Shown: positions 9,225 through 17,974, counted from the stretch's first letter. The stretch is DNA of 64,000 nucleotides from Jeotgalibacillus haloalkalitolerans (GCF_034427455.1 NZ_JAXQNN010000002.1:868001-932000), one strand, 5' to 3'. The notes: a model not told the origin generated them from the letters alone. A program made the numbers and translations.

Positions 9225-10070
9225 TTAATAAGAATTTTGATTTGTCTTTTCAATCAGATAGCGGTATTGATAAAAGCGCTCTGCATATTCAGTGACATTT
9301 CTGGTCAGCTGGTAATTTGCGGCTGCCCCGATTGCCATTGAGATGACGGGGTAGCCGCCGGCGCGTTTGTTTTTAAACATTCTGATGGCGAGTGTTTTAA
9401 ACAGCTGCAGTCCCGGTCCTTCAAGCCAGCGTTCATTTGTGAGCTTATCACTTCCATTGAAGAAGTAATCACTCTGCACACTGCTTAAGGTATCCACAAG
9501 TTCATCCCATGCTTCTCCCTGAAATTTTTTTGGCAGGGTGGATGCATGAAAAAGCTTTAATGCGATGGTCATTTCATATGGTGTATGCACATCGCGTCCG
9601 TAGGCTGCTGCAGTAAACTGGATGGCTCTGATATTGATCAGGAGCAGTGCAATCAGATCACTGATAAATGCTGCCGCCCCGCCTGACCCTGCTATCCCAC
9701 CCTGTATAAACGAATAAAGTCTGTGTCTCCCGCTCTGCTGTAAAGAAAGATAGTTGAGCTGATCAATACTCAGATTTCGTATATCTTCAATCTGAATGAC
9801 AGTGTCATCAAACGCTTTAGCCGTTCTTAAAATACTTTCACGTTCGTCCTGCTGAAGCTGAAAACCCTGCATGGTGCTATGTATATGGAATAGGGACGTA
9901 TCGATATGAGAAAACAATTCTTTTTTGATTTCTTCAGGCAGTAATGAAAATGACCGTTCAATCCATTTTGAATATACATTGGTCAGGTCGTTGCCTGACA
10001 CTTCATTCAGTGTTTGCTTCCACATCTCAATTTCGTTGTATACTTCCTGATCGCGTGGAGACCAGCTCAT
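9225..10070 (-). CDS. EcsC family protein
   Basis: 281 residues. EcsC-family proteins are named for the third gene of the B. subtilis ecs ABC-transporter locus, but their biochemical role is unknown. The central region has glycine-rich hydrophobic segments (GGIAGSGGAAAFISDLIALLL, about residues 123-145, and PVISMAIGAAANYQLT near residue 245) that could contact membrane, flanked by charged helices. GAGGTGG lies 4 bases before the ATG. Single gene; its 3' UTR contains repeat B1. It does not correspond to a gene I know at this place in B. subtilis. Confidence 0.8.
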   Translation of the reverse strand: MSWSPRDQEVYNEIEMWKQTLNEVSGNDLTNVYSKWIERSFSLLPEEIKKELFSHIDTSLFHIHSTMQGFQLQQDERESILRTAKAFDDTVIQIEDIRNLSIDQLNYLSLQQSGRHRLYSFIQGGIAGSGGAAAFISDLIALLLINIRAIQFTAAAYGRDVHTPYEMTIALKLFHASTLPKKFQGEAWDELVDTLSSVQSDYFFNGSDKLTNERWLEGPGLQLFKTLAIRMFKNKRAGGYPVISMAIGAAANYQLTRNVTEYAERFYQYRYLIEKTNQNSY

Positions 10071-10123
10071 GTAACCACCTCACCCTTCGTTTCTTTTATT
10101 ATACTATTAATTTCCTTTTGAAA

Positions 10124-10167
10124 ACAAAAACTGCAGATCTGGGTACATTAAATACGCAGATCTGCAG
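10124..10167 (-). terminator. Terminator of ackA
   Basis: On the minus strand an 11-bp perfect stem CTGCAGATCTG / CAGATCTGCAG with a 15-base loop is followed by TTTTTG. It starts 14 bases after the ackA stop. Confidence 0.9.
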
Positions 10168-10180
10168 CTAAAAATGTTTA

Positions 10181-11365
10181 TTAAGTTAGACGCGTTACGT
10201 CGCGTGCAATCATAACCTCTTCATCAGTCGGAATGACGATGACTTTTACAGGTGAGTGAGGATAATTGATGAATGCTTCCTCTCCACGTGTTTTATTCAA
10301 TGCAGGGTCCCAATAAACGCCCATGAATTCAAGGCCTTTCAGCACTTCTGCACGGATCACATCACTGTTTTCACCGATACCGGCTGTGAAAATAATCGCG
10401 TCAACACCGTTCATACGTGCTGCGTAAGAACCGATATACTTGTGAATACGGTTTGAGAATACATCAAGCGCAAGACGTGCACGCTCATTTCCTTCTGCCG
10501 ATTGAACCTCGATGTCACGAAGGTCACTTGAGAAGCCTGATACGCCAAGCATACCTGATTGCTTATTCAGTACGTTTAGTACGCCTTCTGCTGTAAGGTT
10601 TGTTTTTTCCATGATGAATGGAATGAGTGCAGGGTCAATATTACCGCTTCGTGTACCCATTGTTACACCAGCAAGCGGCGTGAAGCCCATAGATGTATCA
10701 ATTGAATTACCGCCTTCGATCGCAGCGATACTTGCACCATTACCAAGGTGGCATGAGATCAGACGAAGCTGCTCAAGCGGACGTCCAAGCATTTCTGATG
10801 CACGCTGTGATACGTACTTGTGTGAAGTACCGTGGAAGCCGTATTTACGAATGCCAAAGTCTTTATAATAATCATAAGGAAGACTGTATAGGAATGAGCT
10901 TTCAGGCATTGTCTGGTGGAACGCTGTATCAAATACTGCAACTGCAGGTACATTTGGCAGTACGTTTTGGAATGCCTTAATACCTGTAATGTTGGCAGGG
11001 TTGTGCAGCGGTGCAAGTTCAGACAGTTCTTCAAATTTCTCAATTGCCTCATCCGTGATCAGTACTGAATCACTGAATACTTCTCCACCATGAACGACAC
11101 GGTGACCAACCCCATTGATTTCATCCAGTGATTGAATAATACCGGCAGATGTCAGCTTATCAAGTAGTAATTTAACCGCTACTTCATGATTTGGGATATC
11201 TGTAACTTCTTTTTGCTTCTCGCCGTTTACTGAAATGGTGAATACACTGTCGTTCAATCCGATTCGCTCGATTAAACCTTTTGTGATCACTTCTTCTTCC
11301 GGCATTTCAAAAAGCTGAAACTTCAATGAAGAGCTTCCTGCGTTAATTGCAATGACTTTAGTCAT
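10181..11365 (-). CDS. ackA: Acetate kinase
   Basis: Converts acetyl-phosphate and ADP to acetate and ATP in overflow metabolism; partner of phosphotransacetylase (not in this window). 394 residues. Acetokinase signatures are [12 protein letters not shown] near residue 6 and [15 protein letters not shown] near residue 205; [10 protein letters not shown] and TAGIGENS form the nucleotide and catalytic sites. AAGGAG precedes the ATG. A cre site about 120 bases upstream fits CcpA activation, as known in B. subtilis. Single gene with its own terminator. Confidence 0.98.
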   Translation of the reverse strand: MTKVIAINAGSSSLKFQLFEMPEEEVITKGLIERIGLNDSVFTISVNGEKQKEVTDIPNHEVAVKLLLDKLTSAGIIQSLDEINGVGHRVVHGGEVFSDSVLITDEAIEKFEELSELAPLHNPANITGIKAFQNVLPNVPAVAVFDTAFHQTMPESSFLYSLPYDYYKDFGIRKYGFHGTSHKYVSQRASEMLGRPLEQLRLISCHLGNGASIAAIEGGNSIDTSMGFTPLAGVTMGTRSGNIDPALIPFIMEKTNLTAEGVLNVLNKQSGMLGVSGFSSDLRDIEVQSAEGNERARLALDVFSNRIHKYIGSYAARMNGVDAIIFTAGIGENSDVIRAEVLKGLEFMGVYWDPALNKTRGEEAFINYPHSPVKVIVIPTDEEVMIARDVTRLT

Positions 11366-11485
11366 AAATTTATTCGCTCCTTTTATATGAAAAACATAAG
11401 TATTACCTTTATACCCTGTTAAACAATTTACTATCCATGTTCATTTAATCACTCTCTCTGACGGTCTTCAAGAGAAAGCTTGCAG

Positions 11486-11499
11486 TGGCAACGTTTTCA
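11486..11499 (-). promoter_or_regulatory. cre site upstream of ackA
   Basis: On the minus strand TGAAAACGTTGCCA matches cre TGNAARCGNWWNCA with one mismatch. It lies about 120 bases before the ackA start. CcpA binding upstream of the promoter activates ackA in B. subtilis, and the spacing here fits that arrangement. Confidence 0.65.
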
Positions 11500-11532
11500 T
11501 GTAAAAGTGTTTATTTTCAGAATACAATAATA

Positions 11533-11563
11533 GAAAAAGACTGAAACAATTTGTCTCAGTCTT
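11533..11563 (-). terminator. Terminator downstream of ytxK and repeat B2
   Basis: On the minus strand AAGACTGAGAC pairs with GTTTCAGTCTT and is followed by TTTTTCTATT. It lies beyond repeat B2, about 180 bases after the ytxK stop. It closely resembles the hairpin beyond B1. Confidence 0.75.
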
Positions 11564-11569
11564 CTTAAT

Positions 11570-11694
11570 CGTTTCACTGCGCTTCGGGAGACGCTTTCCG
11601 GACGGTGGTTGCTGAGCCTCTCCGGCTTCGCCTGTGGGGTCTCAGCTTCCCACTATTCGTCCCGGAGTCGCCTCCGCTCCGTTCCGTTCCACTC
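11570..11694 (+). repeat. Family B intergenic element, copy B2
   Basis: Same architecture as B1: left arm from TAATCGTTTCACTGCGCTTC with GGGAGACGCTTTCCGGACG, inner GCTGAGCC ... GTCTCAGC stem, right arm CGTCCCGGAGTCGCC. It lies between the ytxK stop codon and its terminator. The gap 11366-11743 otherwise holds the ackA leader, the cre site and this terminator. Confidence 0.8.
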
Positions 11695-11743
11695 GATTAC
11701 AGTTGAAACGAATTTTTCTATACACTTTAAATTAGCTTTAAAC

Positions 11744-12724
11744 TTATTTATTCTCTTTCATCCACTGCTGTATTTTTGTCATCATATTTTGAACAGCAGG
11801 GCCATTTGAGAGTTTTGGCATGTCTGCGAGCAGTACCTGTTTTGGCGCTTTGGTGTTTTCTCCCTGCTTCTGAAGGATCAGTACACTTTTTGCGGACTGT
11901 TCATTTTTGAACAATGACTGTGGCAGTTTTATCAGTCCCTGAATATGTGCTTCTTCTTTAAGGAATTCATGAAGCTGTCCTGCAAGCGGTGATTCGAAAA
12001 GACCATTTGGGACAAGGAAGAACAGGTATCCACCGTTTCTCACGTGCTTAATGGATTGTTCAATAAATAAATGATGCGCATATGAGTGGCCTTCTTTTGC
12101 CTGCAGCTTATAGTCTGCTGCTCTTACATCATTCGGGTAATATCCGACAGGCAGATCACTGACCACTGCATCAGCAGGATCTATGAATAACGGCTCAAGT
12201 GAATCCTGTGTGTATAAGTGAATCGGCTGTTCAGAAAGATTTGCACCTGTGTACGCAAGACGAATCAGTACTTCATCAATCTCCACTCCATGCGCCACTT
12301 CTACCTTTCCATTTAACTGATTCATGATCGACAGAACCAGGTTTCCTGTACCAAGCGCAGGATCCAGCAGCGTTACTTTTTCCGTACCTTCTGTGAATTT
12401 TTCAAGCAGGTATCCTATTACCATTGCAATAGAGTCAGGTGTCATCTGGTGGTTAGGCTGAATATGCTCTTTCATGCCTTTCAAAACCGCCAGTTGGAAT
12501 GCCTTTCTTCTATCGTCCTGTGAAAAGGATTCAAGCTGATGTGCTGAATACCGGTCTTCAAGCTTCTTTTTCAGTTCAGGGTCCGTTTCTTCTACTGTTC
12601 CTGTGAACCAGTGTTCTCCTGATTCAGCAAGTGCTTCTAAATATGAAATTGAATGCACGCGCTGTATGTCCTCAGCCGTTTCATTCAGTAATGTAAAAAT
12701 AGATTCTACAGGTGATATGCTCAT
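11744..12724 (-). CDS. ytxK: YtxK, class I SAM-dependent DNA-methyltransferase-like protein
   Basis: 327 residues, similar to the catalytic domain of type I restriction-modification M subunits. The SAM-binding motif is LLDPALGTGNLVLSIM; the catalytic motif is DLPVGYYP in place of the usual NPPY/F, a change I recall also in B. subtilis YtxK, so methyltransferase activity on DNA is uncertain. A specificity subunit or nuclease is absent nearby. AGGAGG lies 9 bases before the ATG at 12724; the frame extends upstream into tpx but without a suitable start. It follows tpx as in B. subtilis, though a terminator separates them. Confidence 0.9.
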   Translation of the reverse strand: MSISPVESIFTLLNETAEDIQRVHSISYLEALAESGEHWFTGTVEETDPELKKKLEDRYSAHQLESFSQDDRRKAFQLAVLKGMKEHIQPNHQMTPDSIAMVIGYLLEKFTEGTEKVTLLDPALGTGNLVLSIMNQLNGKVEVAHGVEIDEVLIRLAYTGANLSEQPIHLYTQDSLEPLFIDPADAVVSDLPVGYYPNDVRAADYKLQAKEGHSYAHHLFIEQSIKHVRNGGYLFFLVPNGLFESPLAGQLHEFLKEEAHIQGLIKLPQSLFKNEQSAKSVLILQKQGENTKAPKQVLLADMPKLSNGPAVQNMMTKIQQWMKENK

Positions 12725-12773
12725 GATTTCGTGCCTCCTGTTTAACTTTTGACGCTTCATTTTAACATGTATA

Positions 12774-12802
12774 TAAAAAAAAGAAAGCCATGACGGCTTT
12801 CT
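12774..12802 (-). terminator. Terminator of tpx
   Basis: On the minus strand GAAAGCC pairs with GGCTTTC around GTCAT, followed by a run of eight Ts, just before the ytxK start region. Confidence 0.85.
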
Positions 12803-12809
12803 GATTTCA

Positions 12810-13310
12810 TTACTCTGCTTTTTTTGCAGCTTCAATGGCTGCATCGTAGTCAGGGTGATCAGTTGCTTCTTTCACATACTCAACATACGTTACTTTATCA
12901 TCTGTATCAATGACAAATACAGCACGCGCAAGCAGGCGCAGCTCTTCAATTGCCACACCGTAAGCCTGGCCGAAAGAAAGGTCGCGGTGATCAGACAGTG
13001 TGATCACCTGCTCAAGACCGCTGTCTCCGCACCAGCGTTTTTGTGCAAATGGAAGGTCCACTGAAATCGTCAGCACCTCTGTATTGTTAAGCTTTGAAGC
13101 TTCTTCATTAAATTTGCGTGTCTGCGCATCGCAAACACCCGTATCCAGTGATGGAACAACGCTGATAATTTTTACTTTCTCAGCAGAGTCTTTCAGGTGG
13201 AAAGGTGACAGGTCGTTTGCAAGCACTGTAAATTCAGGTGCCTGATCTCCGACTTTCACTTCATTACCAAGTAATGTAACAGGATTGTTCTTAAACGTAA
13301 TAGAAGCCAT
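12810..13310 (-). CDS. tpx: Thiol peroxidase (atypical 2-Cys peroxiredoxin)
   Basis: Reduces hydrogen peroxide and organic peroxides using thioredoxin. 166 residues. The peroxidatic C60 lies in [12 protein letters not shown] and the resolving C94 in [10 protein letters not shown], the Tpx arrangement; the catalytic Thr of the site is at residue 57 or so (SLDTGVC). GGAGG lies 7 bases before the ATG. It has its own promoter (TTGATT/TATGAT) overlapping the end of ytfJ, and an inverted repeat there could hide its ribosome site in longer read-through RNAs. Confidence 0.97.
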   Translation of the reverse strand: MASITFKNNPVTLLGNEVKVGDQAPEFTVLANDLSPFHLKDSAEKVKIISVVPSLDTGVCDAQTRKFNEEASKLNNTEVLTISVDLPFAQKRWCGDSGLEQVITLSDHRDLSFGQAYGVAIEELRLLARAVFVIDTDDKVTYVEYVKEATDHPDYDAAIEAAKKAE

Positions 13311-13316
13311 GTAAAT

Positions 13317-13373
13317 CCTCCTTCAGTATATGTATTCATTATCATCATACTGAAAGGAGGAAGCAGCAATCAA
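13317..13373 (-). promoter_or_regulatory. tpx promoter and SD-sequestering inverted repeat
   Basis: The candidate -35 TTGATT (13368-13373) and -10 TATGAT (13344-13349) are 18 bases apart. CCTCCTTTCAGTAT (13347-13360) and ATACTGAAGGAGG (13317-13329) form a 13-bp inverted repeat with one bulge; the second arm contains the tpx GGAGG. The first arm overlaps the -10, so RNA started here would lack it. Confidence 0.6.
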
Positions 13374-13754
13374 CTAATATGTTTCCTCCTGACGAAATAC
13401 ATCTGTGATTCTGCTGACCGCATCCGGTGCCATATCCATTAATTTTTCAAGCAGATGTGCTCCTTCATTCATGTGATGGAGACGAATACCATCTTTTCCT
13501 ACAATCAGAAATGCAACCGGGGTAATCGAAACGCCACCGCCGCTTCCACCGCCAAATGGCAGCTCAGACGCTGCTTCATATGAAGTCTGGTAGTCACTTC
13601 CTCCTGCTGCATAACCGAACCGTACGCGTGACACTGTCATGATCGTGCTGCCATCAGCCGTTTCAACCGGGTCACCGATAATTGTGTTCACGTCAACCAT
13701 TTCCTTCAACTGCTCCATTGCTGTTGTCATTACACCTTCAATTGGATGTTCCAA
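13374..13754 (-). CDS. ytfJ: YtfJ/GerW family sporulation protein
   Basis: 126 residues with a conserved N-terminal part (NTIIGDPVETADGSTIM), a Gly-rich turn (GGGSGGG near residue 77) and a hydrophobic C-terminal strand (VSITPVAFLIVGKDG). In B. subtilis the protein is made in the forespore and is needed for germination through GerA. The start is a TTG at 13754 after GGGAGTG; the ORF overlaps the end of ytfI by 17 bases, which implies coupled translation in a yteJ-ytfI-ytfJ order. No terminator separates it from tpx. Confidence 0.93.
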   Translation of the reverse strand: MEHPIEGVMTTAMEQLKEMVDVNTIIGDPVETADGSTIMTVSRVRFGYAAGGSDYQTSYEAASELPFGGGSGGGVSITPVAFLIVGKDGIRLHHMNEGAHLLEKLMDMAPDAVSRITDVFRQEETY

Positions 13755-14352
13755 TTAAGTCACTCCCTACTCTTTTATGCTGATTGGTTACTCTTCTGTA
13801 CAGAAGAATAACGCCTGCTTTCATAAGGTGTGCAATCGATACTGAAATTATACAGTGACATACAGCGGTAAAAGGAGATTTGACGTAGCCGGGACGAATC
13901 GAAATATGCGGAGCGGCAGTCAATGTAAAATATTTTGCCAGTTGCTGAACAAGTATGGCCTGTACGATACCTATACCACCGTTTAGCCAGGCACTGATAT
14001 CCGGGCTGTCAACACCAATACCTGCTGACATATTTAACTGATCAATCCTGAAGCCTTTAAGTGTCGCTTTCAGCCACCGGTTCAGCCTGAAGATGTTCCT
14101 CCTGAGTTCATCAAGTTTCTTTTTCAACTTGCGCAGGTCACTTCTCGTTAGTTTTTTTGGTTTGCGGTTGAATTGATATTCAGGTTCAGGCAGCAGCTCA
14201 ATGGGAATAGTAAAGCGCTTTATTTTAATGCCTGCTATTTTAATGACAATCAGCAGATGAATAGACTTTCCTTTCCATTCTGCTTCAATCATACACTTGC
14301 ATTTCAGCATCAGTAATAGTGGAAGAAATAATAAAAAGAGCAGTTTGATCAT
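13738..14352 (-). CDS. ytfI: DUF2953 domain protein YtfI
   Basis: 204 residues with one N-terminal hydrophobic segment (LLFLLFLPLLLML, residues 3-15) and two weaker ones further on. A lysine-rich segment (PKKLTRSDLRKLKKKLDELR) lies in mid-protein. The family is common in sporeformers next to ytfJ; its function is unknown. The ATG at 14352 follows AGGTGG by 5 bases; a start 36 bases upstream (14388) is less likely. The ribosome site and first codons lie inside a terminator-like hairpin. The end overlaps ytfJ. Confidence 0.85.
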   Translation of the reverse strand: MIKLLFLLFLPLLLMLKCKCMIEAEWKGKSIHLLIVIKIAGIKIKRFTIPIELLPEPEYQFNRKPKKLTRSDLRKLKKKLDELRRNIFRLNRWLKATLKGFRIDQLNMSAGIGVDSPDISAWLNGGIGIVQAILVQQLAKYFTLTAAPHISIRPGYVKSPFTAVCHCIISVSIAHLMKAGVILLYRRVTNQHKRVGSDLIGTSN

Positions 14353-14380
14353 AGTGTCCACCTCTATGATAAACTGCCCT
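14333..14380 (-). promoter_or_regulatory. Terminator-like hairpin holding the ytfI ribosome site in its loop
   Basis: On the minus strand the 17-nt arm (14380-14364, beginning AGGGCAGTTT) pairs with 14354-14337 (ending AAACTGCTCT) with one bulged C and one G-U pair, followed by TTTTT. The 9-base loop is AGGTGGACA, containing the ytfI Shine-Dalgarno; the ATG sits in the 3' arm. It looks like an intrinsic terminator or attenuator after yteJ. Confidence 0.65.
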
Positions 14381-14392
14381 TTTATCATTCAA

Positions 14393-14899
14393 TTATACTT
14401 TTACAGTTTCGGCTTTTACGACAGTCCGTTCATGTACAACGGTTGTGTCTGCGAACAGATCATGTACTGCCTGCTTTTTCGGTGTAAAAGCAGCTGCGAC
14501 ATAGAGTACTGCAAGAAACGGTAGTCCAAAGAACGTAATTGACGTATAAATGTATCTGCCTGCAAGTTCTCTGATTAATACCGTAATCCACCCCGGGCGC
14601 TCCCCGTCTTTTGCTACTACTCTTAATCCAAATATCATTTTACCGAGCGTCTGCCCGAAGAATTTTGTCATTAATACGAAATAGGCAAAGAATACTGCAG
14701 CAGTTGCAATATTTACACTACTGAACATGCCGCTTCCCATTTCAAGACCGCTTAATCTGAAAACCGGATAGATCAGCAGACCGTTCAGCGCAGCGATTAC
14801 AAGCAGATCAAAAAGATACGCGCAAACCCTGATCCAGAATCCGCCGTAATGAGGCAGGAAAGCCGGTTTTTCAATATAATTTGATTCATTTGTATCCAT
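14393..14899 (-). CDS. yteJ: RDD family membrane protein YteJ
   Basis: 168 residues with about four membrane segments. The RDD signature is slightly altered (RVCAYLFDLLVIAALNGL near residue 25), with GQTLGKMIFGLRVV near residue 85. RDD proteins are small membrane proteins, some linked to Na+/H+ exchange and others to assembly; in B. subtilis YteJ is described with SppA in lantibiotic resistance. AAGGAGG precedes the ATG, 14 bases after sppA, so the two are cotranscribed. Confidence 0.92.
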   Translation of the reverse strand: MDTNESNYIEKPAFLPHYGGFWIRVCAYLFDLLVIAALNGLLIYPVFRLSGLEMGSGMFSSVNIATAAVFFAYFVLMTKFFGQTLGKMIFGLRVVAKDGERPGWITVLIRELAGRYIYTSITFFGLPFLAVLYVAAAFTPKKQAVHDLFADTTVVHERTVVKAETVKV

Positions 14900-14913
14900 A
14901 CAGCTTCCTCCTT

Positions 14914-15912
14914 TTAATCAGCGTATAAGTACATCGGACGTGGTCCGCCGGTGTGACTCATCACTTCTGAAAGAATCTGACCTTCAAGACCGCCAAATGT
15001 TTTTTGTACCTGCAGTGACAGCAGTGAGCTCAAATCATTCGGCATGCCGTAATGAATCACAGATGCATTTTCCATATCAAGGTCTGTTTTGATCGCACTG
15101 ATCACGTCTTCTTCGTATCCAAATTCATCAATCAAGTCAAGCTCAAGTGCCTGAACACCATTATAAATACGTCCGTCAGCAATTTCCCTGACACGGTCTT
15201 CAGGAAGATCCCGCCCGTTTGCAATCACGTCAACAAATCCATCATAAGAGTCATTCAATATACTCCGGACAATCTCAAGGTCTTCTTCACGGACTTCTTC
15301 TGCCGGATTCAGCATATCTTTAAATTCCCCGGAAGTTACTGTGACGAATTCAACGCCGTAATTATCAGCAAGTTCCCCGAAATTAATGCTTTGCAGAATG
15401 ACACCAAGTGAACCGGTCATTGTTTCTCTGCTCGCATAAATTTTATCGGCTGGTGCTGCTACGTAATAACCACCTGATGTTGCCTGAGCACCCATTGAAA
15501 CGTATACAGTTTTACCGGCTTCCTGGATTTCGAGAATTTTATCGTGTATCTGGGCACTTTCAACGACGCCTCCACCTGGTGTATTCACACTCAGCACGAC
15601 GCCTTTAATCGTCCCGTCTTCTTTCACCTGGTTCAGCTGGTCCATAAAGTGTGAATGATTATAACCTGCTGCCCCAAGTAACCCTCCAGTTTCACCTGTA
15701 TCCTGAATCGTACCATTCAGGTCAATCACAGCGATCCTGTCAGTCGTGCTGCCTGATTCAATCACTTCTTCAGACAGGCCGCCTGTTGTTTCAAAAGAAG
15801 CAAACATTTCATCAAAATTTGTTGAGAGTGCTGCAGTTGCAAAGTTGATGCCGGCTGATACGATAAACAGCACGCCTGCAATACCGAGCGCAATCCATCT
15901 TTTAGTATTCAT
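14914..15912 (-). CDS. sppA: Signal peptide peptidase SppA
   Basis: Membrane-anchored serine protease of the SppA/S49 family, 332 residues, which degrades cleaved signal peptides and, in B. subtilis, helps against lantibiotics. An N-terminal anchor spans about residues 7-28. The nucleophile Ser is in QATSGGYYVAAPADKI, and the general-base Lys about 50 residues later (GEFKDMLNPAEE). VNTPGGGVVESAQI is the oxyanion region. AGGAGG lies before the ATG. First gene of sppA-yteJ-ytfI-ytfJ and divergent from nadF. Confidence 0.95.
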   Translation of the reverse strand: MNTKRWIALGIAGVLFIVSAGINFATAALSTNFDEMFASFETTGGLSEEVIESGSTTDRIAVIDLNGTIQDTGETGGLLGAAGYNHSHFMDQLNQVKEDGTIKGVVLSVNTPGGGVVESAQIHDKILEIQEAGKTVYVSMGAQATSGGYYVAAPADKIYASRETMTGSLGVILQSINFGELADNYGVEFVTVTSGEFKDMLNPAEEVREEDLEIVRSILNDSYDGFVDVIANGRDLPEDRVREIADGRIYNGVQALELDLIDEFGYEEDVISAIKTDLDMENASVIHYGMPNDLSSLLSLQVQKTFGGLEGQILSEVMSHTGGPRPMYLYAD

Positions 15913-16047
15913 TATTAAAACCTCCTGTATAATCTCTCTTGTCTATACGTTCTTCTTTCAGATATGTTTCATTTCATGATACACTTTAATCAATCTTTTT
16001 ATATGATTTATTTTCACAACATTCATGAAAATGCTGGAGGGATTCAT

Positions 16048-16848
16048 ATGTCTGAAAGAAGAAATATTTATTTTTATGCCCGCAAAACTGAACAGGCTAA
16101 AGAACATTTACGTATGCTTGAAGAATTGGCAGAGCGTTATCAGTTCAATGTCGTTCAGGATTATAAAAAAGCAAATATTATTGTCAGTCTCGGCGGTGAC
16201 GGTGCATTTCTTCAGGCTGTCAGAAAAACCGGCTTCAGACAGGACTGCCTGTATGCAGGTGTATCAGACTCAGGCAAAAAGAGTCTGTACTGTGATTTCC
16301 ATGTAGATGACGTCTCGTCTATGATTGACGCCATGACACAAGATCAGATCGAAGTCCGGAAATACCCGACAATTGAGGTAACAGTGGATGATGAGACAAG
16401 CTTTCTTTGCCTCAATGAATTCAGCATCCGTTCAGGGATCATCAAAACATTTGTAATGGATGTACATATTGATGACCTGCATTTTGAAACGTTCCGCGGT
16501 GACGGTATGATTATTTCAACGCCGACCGGCAGCTCTGCTTACAACAAATCTGTTGGCGGCGCAGTAGTGGATCCGATGCTGCCATGCATGCAGGTAAGTG
16601 AGCTTGCTTCTGTGAACAGCAACCGTTTCCGTACGCTTGGCTCATCATTTATCCTGAGCGGCCAGCGCAAGCTCCGACTGACTGTCACGCAGGATGGAAA
16701 TGATTATCCTGTGATGGGACTTGATAATGAAGCGCTTGGGATCAGCCATGTTCAGCACGTGGATCTTGCATTAAGTGAAAACATCGTCAAAACTGTCAAA
16801 CTGAAAGACAACTCATTCTGGGAAAAAGTAAAGAGAACTTTCCTATAA
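16048..16848 (+). CDS. nadF: NAD kinase
   Basis: Phosphorylates NAD to NADP. 266 residues, of the short Bacillus type (B. subtilis YtdI/NadF/PpnKB). The GGDG motif is in VSLGGDGAFLQAVR near residue 50, and the substrate loop is TPTGSSAYNKSVGGA near residue 155. The ATG at 16048 follows GGAGG by 7 bases; the frame is open further up to 15964 but lacks a ribosome site. Single gene ending in a strong hairpin. Confidence 0.95.
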   Translation: MSERRNIYFYARKTEQAKEHLRMLEELAERYQFNVVQDYKKANIIVSLGGDGAFLQAVRKTGFRQDCLYAGVSDSGKKSLYCDFHVDDVSSMIDAMTQDQIEVRKYPTIEVTVDDETSFLCLNEFSIRSGIIKTFVMDVHIDDLHFETFRGDGMIISTPTGSSAYNKSVGGAVVDPMLPCMQVSELASVNSNRFRTLGSSFILSGQRKLRLTVTQDGNDYPVMGLDNEALGISHVQHVDLALSENIVKTVKLKDNSFWEKVKRTFL

Positions 16849-16853
16849 AAGAT

Positions 16854-16879
16854 AAGCTGCGGAGCTCCGCAGCTTTTTA
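16854..16879 (+). terminator. Terminator of nadF (convergent with rarD)
   Basis: Perfect palindrome AAGCTGCGGAGCTCCGCAGCTT followed by TTTTT. It overlaps the rarD stop codon region and may also stop rarD transcripts, though the T run on that side is broken. Confidence 0.85.
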
Positions 16880-17776
16880 TATTCTGGCTTTCCTTGCAAT
16901 TCTCATTCTTGATAAAGTAAAGACTGTCAGACTGAGCCAGATAAAAACAAAGGAAATTAAATCAACCGCACTGAAGGGTTCCCCATATAGGAAAACACCG
17001 AGAATCAGGGTAAGTGTAGGAGCGATATACTGCAGAAAACCGACCATAAACAGCGGGATCCGCTGCGCTCCATTTGCAAACAATAGCAGCGGGATAGCGG
17101 TAGCTGCACCTGCCCCAACCAGCAGCACGTCTGTTGTGAGTGACACATGAAACAGCGCCATATTACCTGAACCCTGCAGATAGCCAAGATAAATCAGGGC
17201 AACCGGCATAATCGTCAGCGTCTCAAGCGTCAGCCCAATCGCTGCATTCACGCGCAGCATTTTCTTCACGAGCCCATAAAACCCGAATGAAAATGCAAGC
17301 GCAAACGCAATCCACGGAAAACTCCCATAGGATATTGTTAAAATCAACACACCAACTAACGCTAAAATAAATGATAAAACCTGCGCTTTCGATAGCACTT
17401 CTTTTAATACAAAAACACCAAGCAGCACAGAAACAAGCGGATTAATATAATACCCAAGACTTGCTTCAACCATCTGCTCTGAATTGACTGCCCATATGTA
17501 AACAAACCAGTTAATACTGATCAGAATAGAGGCTGCGATCAGTGCCCCTAACAATTTTGGCCGCTTAAAAAGAGATAATGCCTCCTTCTTAAAGTGACCA
17601 AACTGCCTCATGGCAATGAGCAATACGAGCATAAACCAGAATGACCAGAAAATCCGGTTTGCCAGGATCTCATCTGCCGGAACGTGCTGAACAAACTTCC
17701 AGTATACCGGGAGCAATCCCCATAGTGTGTATGCTAGGGCAGTATAGATGATGCCTAATCTTTCTTCGTTTTCCAT
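16877..17776 (-). CDS. rarD: RarD/EamA-family transporter
   Basis: 299 residues, about ten membrane segments made of two EamA repeats, of the RarD subgroup (GIIYTALAYTLWGLLPVYWK at the N-terminus and SLGYYINPLVSVLLGV near residue 110). Members are drug/metabolite exporters; the substrate is unknown. The ATG at 17776 lies just after GGGGCGGTGG; a TTG at 17815 is a weaker alternative that would start inside repeat A3. Single gene, upstream flank occupied by A3. Confidence 0.85.
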   Translation of the reverse strand: MENEERLGIIYTALAYTLWGLLPVYWKFVQHVPADEILANRIFWSFWFMLVLLIAMRQFGHFKKEALSLFKRPKLLGALIAASILISINWFVYIWAVNSEQMVEASLGYYINPLVSVLLGVFVLKEVLSKAQVLSFILALVGVLILTISYGSFPWIAFALAFSFGFYGLVKKMLRVNAAIGLTLETLTIMPVALIYLGYLQGSGNMALFHVSLTTDVLLVGAGAATAIPLLLFANGAQRIPLFMVGFLQYIAPTLTLILGVFLYGEPFSAVDLISFVFIWLSLTVFTLSRMRIARKARI

Positions 17777-17806
17777 TCCACCGCCCCGTTCTTTCGTAAA
17801 TAATTG

Positions 17807-17974
17807 CTGTTTCAAAGTTGGCTGCTGATTCCCGCTTCAGAGGGACGCTTTCCTCGGCCGGGCGCTGAACCCGCAGGCTTCGCCATGCCCGGTTTCATCT
17901 GTCCCTTTCCCGAGCCGCCCCCTTACGCTCCAATCATCAGCTGTGCAAAAACAACAATGAATTTTGACAAAAGG
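17807..17974 (+). repeat. Family A intergenic element, copy A3
   Basis: Left end CTGTTTCAAAGTTGGCTGCTG, core GACGCTTTCC ... GCTGAACCCGCAGGCTTCGCC, right end CAGCTGTGCAAAAACAACAA to TTTTGACAAAAGG. The 9-bp direct repeat TAAATAATT occurs just outside both ends (17797-17805 and 17976-17984). Together with C1 it makes up most of the gap 17777-18201; the stretch 17990-18100 shows nothing recognisable. Confidence 0.8.

Noticed and set aside
11744-12724. ytxK as part of a restriction-modification system
   Set aside because: No specificity or nuclease gene nearby; the NPPY motif is changed to DLPVGYYP, and the gene sits in a conserved housekeeping context.
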